Assembly: GCF_027497195.1 (NCBI RefSeq)
Contig: NZ_CP114905.1
Span: forward strand, 4,971,001-5,035,000
Direction: 5' to 3'
Source: Streptomyces sp. WMMC500
Lineage (GTDB): Bacteria > Actinomycetota > Actinomycetes > Streptomycetales > Streptomycetaceae
DNA: 64,000 nt
Below are positions 17,000 through 24,674 of the stretch, one piece after another. The notes beneath the pieces are model-generated. The model was given only the letters and a program-made list of their open reading frames with translations, was not told the origin of the DNA and searched no databases. A program made the position numbers and the translations under genes. How positions within the stretch are numbered: the first letter of the stretch is position 1; each line of letters opens with the position of its first letter.

Positions 17000-17691
17000 G
17001 GCATGCAAGGCCGGTGCCTGCCGATGCTGACGTTTGCACAGGAGCGCAGGAACTTCGTCCAGAACGCCTTGGACTCGCTGTCGCCGACCATCAGCCCAGG
17101 GATCTCGCGGTGCCCGGTGACGGAGTTGCCGGTGGCGATGACCACGGCCTGGGAGACGATGCGGTGGTTGACCCGGGCCTTGCAGTAGGTGGCGTCGAGG
17201 AACACGTAGGGGAAGATGGTGTGATCCAGCGGCCGTTCCTTGAACGCGGTCAGCTCGGTGTCGAGTTCGCCGCAGATGCGTGAGACCTCTGATTTGGAGA
17301 TGCCTGAGTCCGCGCCGAGTGCCTTGACCAGGTCGTCCACGCTGCGGGTGGACACTCCGTGCACGTATGCCTCCATCACCACGGCGAACAAGGCCCGGTC
17401 GATCCGCCGGCGCCGCTCCAGCAGCGAGGGGAAGAACGACCCGGTCCGCGTTTTGGGGATCTTCAGGTCCACATCGCCGGCCTGGGTGGTCAGCAGCCGG
17501 TCCCGGTGGCCGTTGCGCCAGGTCTTGCGAGTCTCGCAGTGCTCGCCGGGGGCGGCGCCGATGGCCTCGGTGGCCTCGGCCTCGATGAGTTCTTGCAGGA
17601 TGCGTTCCACCAGCATCCTGATCGCTTCAACTCCGTTGGCCGTGCGTAGTGACTGAAGCAGCCGCATCAGGTCAGACTGGGACAAGGCCAT
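17000..17691 (-). pseudogene. IS256-family transposase, 3' truncated
   Basis: The 5' part of a mutator/IS256 transposase from the ATG at 17691: SLRTANGVEAIRMLVERILQ, CETRKTWRNGHRDRLL, then GVSTRSVDDLVKALGADSGI and KSEVSRICGELD, up to GDSESKAFWTKFLRS. The first catalytic Asp lies in FPYVFLDATYCKARVN. Homology ends about residue 217, just inside the attL repeat; about half of the usual 400 residues, including later catalytic acids, are missing. The frame continues to 16918 only through tRNA/attL sequence. It was probably cut by the island's insertion or a later deletion. Confidence 0.8.
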
Positions 17692-18151
17692 CGTGTGCTC
17701 CTCCGGTTGAACTGGCTGTTCACCAGGGAGACTGCGCGATTGCCTGCCCCTTGTTCAGGGAGTACGCACCCACAGCGGGTGCACGCCCCCGGCAGGCACC
17801 CCACAGGCTCACAACCCCGACCGCCTACACCACTCGGCGGGACGCGATCCTTCGGCGCGCAAGGATCCTCCGTAGCTCGCGGACGTTTCTTGCCCTGCTC
17901 TAGCCGTGCCACCGAAGTGGCCATACGGCCCATGTCGCTTCCCTGGTCCTTGCTGCCATGATCTGTCTGTGCGAGCACGTGAGCGGCGAAGCCTGCAGCG
18001 CTCATCGCTCCTCATTAGCGGTGTCTCGTGAGCCCGTCCCCGTCCGACGAGCGCACCCGGACGCGAGCGGGTGCGGCTGTGTGCGTGGCTGCGCGACCGT
18101 GATTCACCCCGACGACAGACCAGTCACCGGCATCGGGTTACCCAAGACTCT
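17692..18151. other. gene-poor left end of island
   Basis: Between the transposase start and the kinase-helicase promoter, no frame shows a recognisable protein or convincing coding pattern; I looked for integrase remnants and found none. It contains one hairpin, CGCACCCG (18052-18059) with CGGGTGCG (18068-18075), that could be a terminator isolating the defence operon. Confidence 0.5.
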
Positions 18152-18166
18152 GTTGACGATGCTAAC
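18152..18166 (+). promoter_or_regulatory. GTTG-N7-(C/T)AAC palindrome and promoter of kinase-helicase operon
   Basis: GTTGACGATGCTAAC matches 13 of 15 positions of the consensus formed by the sites at 33988 and 41999. Its TTGACG (18153-18158) is a good -35 element, and the following region (CATAAAATATTGCAT) is AT-rich enough for a -10. It lies 124-138 bp upstream of the ATG at 18290. Confidence 0.65.
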
Positions 18167-18289
18167 GCATAAAATATTGCATGAATGGTGGCTTCGCGTG
18201 TACATTCCCGTGAGTGTTCCCGTCTGCCACGGTGGGCAGGCCTGTCAGCCAGGGACCAGCGGGACGAAGCCGTACGGGAGGCATCGGCA

Positions 18290-21200
18290 ATGAGTGGGGA
18301 TTCCGGGACGGTTGCGGGGCGGTTCCGGCTGCTGGGCCACCTGGACTCGGGGAACATGGGCGAGGTCCACCGCGCCGAAGATCTGGATGCACCCGAGGGC
18401 TCGCCCGCACGCGTCGTCGCACTGAAGCTCATCCGTCGCCGCCGCTCCGGCACGCTGGTGCAGACGCAGGCCGATCCGCACGCGGTGGCGAGATTTGCGC
18501 GTGAAGTGCGCATCATGCGTCTGCTGAGCCACCCCAACCTGCCCCGCACCATCGACGGGGGAGTGGACGAGGCCAACGGTGATCTGCCCTACCTCGCCAT
18601 GGAGTTCCTTGACGGGTACCCGCTCGCCGACCTCATAGACGAAGAGGGCCAGTTACCGGTCTCATGGACCGCCGCCATCGGCGCGCAGATAGCCGACGGT
18701 CTGGCAGCCGCCCATACCTCCGAAGTGATCCACCGGGACCTCAAGCCCCGCAACGTGATGCTCACCCGCGGAGGCGCGGTCAAGGTCCTCGACTTCGGGA
18801 TCGGCCGCATCGTCGACGACCCTGACGGCACCAGGCTGACCAGCACGGGAGCGACTGTCGGCACGGCCCGCTACATGGCGCCGGAACAGTTCGAGGCCAG
18901 CCTCGTCACTCAGGCCGCGGATCTGTACGCGCTCGGGTGCGTACTCCACGAGATGCTTCTGGGGAACCCGCCCTTCGTGGGCAACAGCGACTTCGACTTC
19001 CGGGACAAGCATCTCCACCAGGAGCCGACTCCGGTGCGGTTGCTTCGCCGGGACGTGCCGGAGGCGCTGGCCCGCCTGGTGGACCTCCTCCTCGCGAAGA
19101 ACCCCGCCGACCGCCCGGCCGACGCCGTCGCCGTACGGGAGGCGCTGCTGCCCTTCGTGACGGACGTCGTCCCGCTCTCCGTCTGGCAGGACTTCGACCC
19201 GGTGAAGTGGCTCCTGCGGCCGGCCGGGGACGCCGTCGGGGCCGTCACGGAGAAGTCCTCCGGGCCGACGGCCCCCGAGCCGGCGAAGCGGCCTCTGTCA
19301 GGTTCCGCCATGGACGTCTTCGGTGTGCACACGAAGCTCATCAACGACTACCGCTCCTTCACCGAGGGCGGCACGGTGATCCGCGACGAGCGCGTCCGGG
19401 ATTTCGTGAAGAGGGACCTCGACGCCAAGTCGCAATGGCCCAACCCCTGGCTGTCGCTCAACCCCTTCTTCGCCTCGTCCGGGACCGTCGCCGAACTGGC
19501 CGCCCAGAACGTCCTGCACGGTGAGTGCGCGAAGATCTTCCAGGCGGGTAAGGCCGAGGACTCCACCGTCTGCGACGGCCGCCCGCTCACTCTGCACCGC
19601 CACCAGCGTGCGGCGATCGACGCGGCGGCGGCCGGCGTCTCCTACGTCCTGACCACCGGCACCGGTTCGGGGAAGTCCCTCGCCTACATGGTCCCGATCG
19701 TCGACCGGGTGCTCAGGGAACGGCAGGAGGCCGGGCCAGACGCCCCCCCCGGACGGGTACGGGCCATCATCGTCTACCCGATGAACGCCCTCGCCAACAG
19801 CCAGGTCAAGGAGCTGGAGAAATACCTGCGCAACGGGTACGGCGAGGGCAAAGAGCCCGTCACCTTTGCCCGCTACACCGGCCAGGAGGACGACGAAACC
19901 CGCCGCCGGATCCGCCAGAACCCGCCGGACATCCTCCTCACCAACTACGTGATGCTGGAACTGATGCTCACCCGGCCCGACGACCGCGACAGCCTCGTGG
20001 CCATGGCCGAGGGGCTCCGGTTCCTCGTCTTCGACGAACTGCACACCTACCGCGGCCGGCAGGGCGCGGACGTGGCCCTCCTCATCCGCCGGGTGCGCGA
20101 CGCCTGCCGCGCCGACGACGTGCAGTGCATCGGCACCTCCGCAACGATGTCCACCGAAGGCAGCCTGGCGGACCAGAAGAACGTGGTGGCCGACATGGCC
20201 ACCAAGCTCTTCGGTACGAAGGTCAGCCCCGACCACGTCATCGGTGAGACCCTCGTCCGGGCCACCGGCGAGCCCCCTTCCGCCGTGCCGACCGAGCGCC
20301 TGGCGGGAGCCGCCGCACCGAGCGCCTACGCCGACCTCGTGACCGATCCCCTCGCGCGCTGGATCGAGACGTACTTCGGCCTCGGGACCGACGACGCCAC
20401 AGGGCAACTCGTACGGCAGAAGCCCGGAAGGATCGAGGACGCCGCCGCCGAGCTGGCACAGCAGAGCGGCGTCGAAGAAGAGCGGTGCGCGGACGCCTTG
20501 CGGGAAACGCTGGAAGCGGGCTCGCAGGCGTACCACCCCGTCACGGAACGCCCCCTGTTCGCTTTCCGGCTCCACCAGTTCCTGTCCAAGGGCGACACGG
20601 TCTACGTCACCCTGCAGAGCAAGGCCGACCGCCACGCCACCCGTGACTACCAGCGGGTGCGGCCCGGCACCGACGGGCATGTCCTGATGCCGCTCGCCTT
20701 CTGCCGCGAGTGCGGTCAGGAGTACCTCACCGTGTGGCGTACGGAGAGGGACGGAGAGATCCGCTACGAACCGCGCCGCGACACCGCCGCCACCGGGGGC
20801 CGGGCAGGCGACGGCTACCTCTACATCGATACCGACCGCTGGCCGGACAGCGCCCCCTGGCCCCGCACCTCGGAAGAGGCCATCGCCGACCGGCGGCTGC
20901 CCGAGTCCTGGCTGGAGATCGACGACAAGGGCCAGGAGGTCGTCAAGAAGTCCTACCGCGACCGGCTGCCGCGAGCCGTCACCGTCGATCCGTACGGCAA
21001 CGAGTCCAAGGGCGAGCTGCACGCGGCGTTCATCCCCGCTCCGTTCCTCTTCTGCCTGCAGTGCTCGGTCGCGTACGAGCAGACCCGCGGCAAGGACTTC
21101 GCCAAGCTGGCCACCCTGGACCAGGAAGGTCGCTCCTCGGCGACCTCGCTGATATCCGCGTCCGTGGTGCGTTCCCTGGACAGCGTGCCGGAAGCGGCGC

Positions 21201-24200
21201 TCCCCAAGGAGGCCCGCAAACTCCTCACGTTCGTCGACAACCGCCAGGACGCCTCTCTCCAGGCCGGTCACTTCAACGACTTCGTTCAGGTCACCGAGTT
21301 ACGGGGAGCGCTGTACCGGGCCGTCGTCGACGCGGGACCGGACGGCATCCAGCACGAGGAACTGACGTCCCGGGTCGCCAACGCCCTCGCCCTGGAACCC
21401 TCCGTCTACACGGGCGAAAGCGATCTGCCACCGCGCCTGGCGGCTGCCGCGGCCAGGACCCTGCGGGACGTGATCGCCTTCCGGCTCTATCTCGACCTGG
21501 AGCGCGGCTGGCGCGTCACCATGCCGAACCTGGAGCAGACGGGACTCCTGGAGATCGACTACGCCGACCTTCCCTGGGTCGCGGAGCGGGAGACCTGCTG
21601 GGCGAAGGCCCACCCGTCGCTGCGCGGCGCCGACGCCTCGCTGCGGGCCGAGATCATGAAGGTGCTGCTCGACGAGATGCGCCGGTCCCTCGCCATCGAC
21701 GTGCAGTACTTCCGCGACGACTTCGACTCGCTCCAGAGCGCCAGCGAGGAACGGCTCGTCGACCCCTGGCGGCTCTCCAGGAGCGACAGCCCTACGGTCG
21801 CCACGGCGTACCCTCAGCCCTCCAAGCCCGGCATGGACCGCACGGGCCTGTTCCTCTCCGCGCGCGGCAAGTACGGGAAGTACCTCCGCCGTACCTACCG
21901 GGGGTTCCGAGACGACCTGGACCACGCCGAACTCCAAACCGTCATCGAGGATCTGCTCAAGGTCCTCAGGAACGCCGGACTCGTGACCGAGCTGTCCGTG
22001 GCACCGCAGCGGGCCCGGTACGTCCGCAGGCCCCCGGCGACCGCCACCGGCTACCGGGTGTCCGCCGCCGCCATCATCTGGCGGGCCGGCACCGGTGAGA
22101 CCGGGGCCCACGACCCCCTCACCCGTACGTACGCCAGCGGCGACGGGCCGCGCGTCAACGCCTTCTTCCGCCAGCTCTACCGCGAGGCGGCAGACGGCCT
22201 CTCCGGCCTGCTCGCCCGCGAGCACACCGCCCAGGTCGCCCCCGCCGACCGGCAGCAGCGGGAGGAGGACTTCGGCAAGGCGGATCTCAAGCTGCTCTAC
22301 TGCTCCCCGACGATGGAACTGGGCGTCGACATCTCCTCGCTCAACGCAGTCATGATGCGCAACGTCCCTCCCACGCCGGCCAACTACGCACAGCGCAGCG
22401 GCCGTGCGGGGCGAAGCGGCCAGCCCGCCCTCGTCACCACGTACTGCGCCACCGGCAACAGCCACGACCAGTACTACTTCCGCCGTTCGCACCGGATGGT
22501 CGCCGGTGCCGTCGCCCCGCCCCGCCTGGACCTCGCCAACGAGGACCTGGTCCGCTCCCACCTCCAGGCCATCTGGCTCGCCGAGGCCGGCCTCACGCTG
22601 GGCCGCGCGATACCGCAGGTCCTCGACATCGCCCACCACGAGTCGTCGGGCCGGCCGACCCCCGGACTCGACCTCCTCGACGACATCCGGACCGCCTCCC
22701 ACGACCCCGGCGCACAGGCTCGCACAGTCGCCGCGGCCCGGCGCGTCCTCGGCCCGCTCCTGCCCCGCTTCGGAGAGACGACCTGGTGGGACGAGAGGTG
22801 GATCGAGGACGCGGTACGCAGGGCCCCGCGCGACTTCGACCGGGCCTTCGACCGCTGGCGCGACCTCTACCGCTCGGCCCTGGTCGACCAGTACGTGCAG
22901 AACAAGAGGGTTCTCGACCACACGCTGACCGAGAAGAGCCGGCGTGACGCCTTCCGCCGCCGTACGCAGGCGGAGACGCAGCTCAACCTGCTCAAGAACG
23001 AGAGCGCGGACAACCGGTCCGTCCTGTCCGACTTCAATCCGTACCGCTACCTGGCGTCCGAGGGCTTCCTGCCCGGCTACTCGTTCCCCCGGCTGCCGCT
23101 CGCCGCCTACATTCCCACGCGCGGCGGGCGTCAGGGCGACGGCGACTACCTCCAGCGGCCCCGCTTCCTCGCCATCCGCGAGTTCGGGCCCGGCGCGCTC
23201 ATCTACCACGAGGGCGCCCGCTACCAGGTCACCCGCATTCAGCTTCCGCCGGACTCCACCGGCGACATCTCCACCGGCGAGGCCCGCCGCTGCGCCCACT
23301 GCGGGTACCTCGACGAACCCGAGCAGCGCCGGGACACGTGCGAGATGTGCCGGAAGCCGCTGGGCGCGCCCACTTACGGCCTCCTGCACCTGCACACCGT
23401 CTACACGCGGCACCGTGAGCGCATCTCCTCCGACGAGGAAGAGCGCCGCAGGGCCGGCTACCGGCTGGAGACGTCGTACCGCTTCCGGCACCATGGCACC
23501 CGCCGCGGACGCCAGGACGCCCGCCTCGCGGACTCCGCCGGTGCGCTCGCCACCCTGACCTACGGGGACTCCGCCACGGTCCGTATCACCAACGTCGGCA
23601 GACTGCGCGCCAAGGACAACGAGCCGCCCGGCTACTGGCTCGATCCCGCCGACGGGCGCTGGATGAACGAGCGGGACGCCTCCGACGCCTCCGGCGACTC
23701 CAGCGAGATGCCCGTCGTCGACGCGGACGGCAAGGAGAAGCGTCGTAAGAAGCGGGTCATCCCGTTCGTCGAGGACCGCCGCAACATCCTCGTCGTCACC
23801 CTCGACGAGCCACTGCCGGAACCGGTCGCCCTGACGCTCATGTACGCCCTGGAACGCGGCATTGAGACCGCCTTCGAGCTGGAGGACTCCGAGCTGACCA
23901 GCGAGTTGCTGCCACCGGCCGACGGACCGCGCGACCGGATGCTGTTCACGGAGGCCGCGGAGGGGGGCGCGGGTGTCCTACGCCGCCTCCAGGCCGAACC
24001 GGGAGCCCTCGCCAGGGCCGCCCGGCAGGCGCTGGCCGTCTGCCACTTCGACGAGCACGGCGAGGACGACGCGGGGCCGCAGTCCGACCGCCCCTGCGCC
24101 CGTGGCTGTTACGACTGCCTGCTCACCTACGGCAACCAGCTCCACCACGGCGCAATCAATCGTCACGACGTCACCGACCTGCTGCTGCGGCTCGCGTCGG

Positions 24201-24607
24201 CTGTTTCCACGAGTGAGAAGCGCGGTGAGACCAGCACGGAACAGCACCTCAGACTCATGACGGCCACCGCCACCGCCGCCCCCAGCTCCGAAAGCGGTCC
24301 GGCCGAAGCCGCCGCACCGGTCGAGGCGGAGTTCCTGGACTGGCTCAGGGACCATGGCCTCCGCCTCCCCGACGAGGCGGGGGTCACCGTCTCCGGGGCG
24401 GATGCCCGCCCCGACTTCGTCTACCGGATGCCGGGCGTCAACCTTGCGGTCTTCGTGGGCGGCGAGGACGGCCCGGGGCGGGACGAGGACGCCGAGGACC
24501 GGCTGGACGTCGCCGGCTGGGACGTCATCCGCTTCCCCGAGGGCGGCGACTGGGAAGCCATCGCCGCCGAACACGCCCACTACTTCGGCCCCGGCCCGTC
24601 CCGATGA
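18290..24607 (+). CDS. Ser/Thr kinase-DEAD helicase-DUF1998-nuclease-like fusion (DISARM-like)
   Basis: A giant protein of 2105 aa from the ATG at 18290 (GGGAGG eight bases upstream). Domain 1 (about 1-290) is a complete eukaryotic-like kinase: VALKLIRR, HRDLKPRN, DFGIG and YMAPEQ are all present. Domain 2 (about 430-1480) is a Lhr/MrfA-like superfamily 2 helicase: TTGTGSGKSLAY, LVFDELHTYRGRQGADVALL, GTSAT, and ELGVDISSLN with QRSGRAGRSGQ. Zinc-like Cys pairs occur at about 805 (CRECGQEY) and 1668 (CAHCGY...CEMC). Domain 3 is DUF1998, with CARGCYDCLLTYGNQLHHG near 1936. The last 90 residues (RPDFVYRMPGVNLAVFVGG, GWDVIRF) resemble a Vsr/PD-(D/E)XK fold with incomplete active-site residues. DrmA (helicase) and DrmB (DUF1998) of DISARM are separate proteins; here such functions appear fused to a kinase. 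Confidence 0.8.
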   Translation: MSGDSGTVAGRFRLLGHLDSGNMGEVHRAEDLDAPEGSPARVVALKLIRRRRSGTLVQTQADPHAVARFAREVRIMRLLSHPNLPRTIDGGVDEANGDLPYLAMEFLDGYPLADLIDEEGQLPVSWTAAIGAQIADGLAAAHTSEVIHRDLKPRNVMLTRGGAVKVLDFGIGRIVDDPDGTRLTSTGATVGTARYMAPEQFEASLVTQAADLYALGCVLHEMLLGNPPFVGNSDFDFRDKHLHQEPTPVRLLRRDVPEALARLVDLLLAKNPADRPADAVAVREALLPFVTDVVPLSVWQDFDPVKWLLRPAGDAVGAVTEKSSGPTAPEPAKRPLSGSAMDVFGVHTKLINDYRSFTEGGTVIRDERVRDFVKRDLDAKSQWPNPWLSLNPFFASSGTVAELAAQNVLHGECAKIFQAGKAEDSTVCDGRPLTLHRHQRAAIDAAAAGVSYVLTTGTGSGKSLAYMVPIVDRVLRERQEAGPDAPPGRVRAIIVYPMNALANSQVKELEKYLRNGYGEGKEPVTFARYTGQEDDETRRRIRQNPPDILLTNYVMLELMLTRPDDRDSLVAMAEGLRFLVFDELHTYRGRQGADVALLIRRVRDACRADDVQCIGTSATMSTEGSLADQKNVVADMATKLFGTKVSPDHVIGETLVRATGEPPSAVPTERLAGAAAPSAYADLVTDPLARWIETYFGLGTDDATGQLVRQKPGRIEDAAAELAQQSGVEEERCADALRETLEAGSQAYHPVTERPLFAFRLHQFLSKGDTVYVTLQSKADRHATRDYQRVRPGTDGHVLMPLAFCRECGQEYLTVWRTERDGEIRYEPRRDTAATGGRAGDGYLYIDTDRWPDSAPWPRTSEEAIADRRLPESWLEIDDKGQEVVKKSYRDRLPRAVTVDPYGNESKGELHAAFIPAPFLFCLQCSVAYEQTRGKDFAKLATLDQEGRSSATSLISASVVRSLDSVPEAALPKEARKLLTFVDNRQDASLQAGHFNDFVQVTELRGALYRAVVDAGPDGIQHEELTSRVANALALEPSVYTGESDLPPRLAAAAARTLRDVIAFRLYLDLERGWRVTMPNLEQTGLLEIDYADLPWVAERETCWAKAHPSLRGADASLRAEIMKVLLDEMRRSLAIDVQYFRDDFDSLQSASEERLVDPWRLSRSDSPTVATAYPQPSKPGMDRTGLFLSARGKYGKYLRRTYRGFRDDLDHAELQTVIEDLLKVLRNAGLVTELSVAPQRARYVRRPPATATGYRVSAAAIIWRAGTGETGAHDPLTRTYASGDGPRVNAFFRQLYREAADGLSGLLAREHTAQVAPADRQQREEDFGKADLKLLYCSPTMELGVDISSLNAVMMRNVPPTPANYAQRSGRAGRSGQPALVTTYCATGNSHDQYYFRRSHRMVAGAVAPPRLDLANEDLVRSHLQAIWLAEAGLTLGRAIPQVLDIAHHESSGRPTPGLDLLDDIRTASHDPGAQARTVAAARRVLGPLLPRFGETTWWDERWIEDAVRRAPRDFDRAFDRWRDLYRSALVDQYVQNKRVLDHTLTEKSRRDAFRRRTQAETQLNLLKNESADNRSVLSDFNPYRYLASEGFLPGYSFPRLPLAAYIPTRGGRQGDGDYLQRPRFLAIREFGPGALIYHEGARYQVTRIQLPPDSTGDISTGEARRCAHCGYLDEPEQRRDTCEMCRKPLGAPTYGLLHLHTVYTRHRERISSDEEERRRAGYRLETSYRFRHHGTRRGRQDARLADSAGALATLTYGDSATVRITNVGRLRAKDNEPPGYWLDPADGRWMNERDASDASGDSSEMPVVDADGKEKRRKKRVIPFVEDRRNILVVTLDEPLPEPVALTLMYALERGIETAFELEDSELTSELLPPADGPRDRMLFTEAAEGGAGVLRRLQAEPGALARAARQALAVCHFDEHGEDDAGPQSDRPCARGCYDCLLTYGNQLHHGAINRHDVTDLLLRLASAVSTSEKRGETSTEQHLRLMTATATAAPSSESGPAEAAAPVEAEFLDWLRDHGLRLPDEAGVTVSGADARPDFVYRMPGVNLAVFVGGEDGPGRDEDAEDRLDVAGWDVIRFPEGGDWEAIAAEHAHYFGPGPSR

Positions 24608-24674
24608 CGGCCCACCCGCACCGCTTACCCCGCCCGGTCACCGAACCGGCCGACACGGCTTTGAGGAAGTCCCG

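Noticed and set aside
17692..18151. Possible integrase remnant at the left end of the island
   Set aside because: All six translations were scanned for tyrosine-recombinase (R...HxxR...Y) or serine-recombinase patterns; none was seen.
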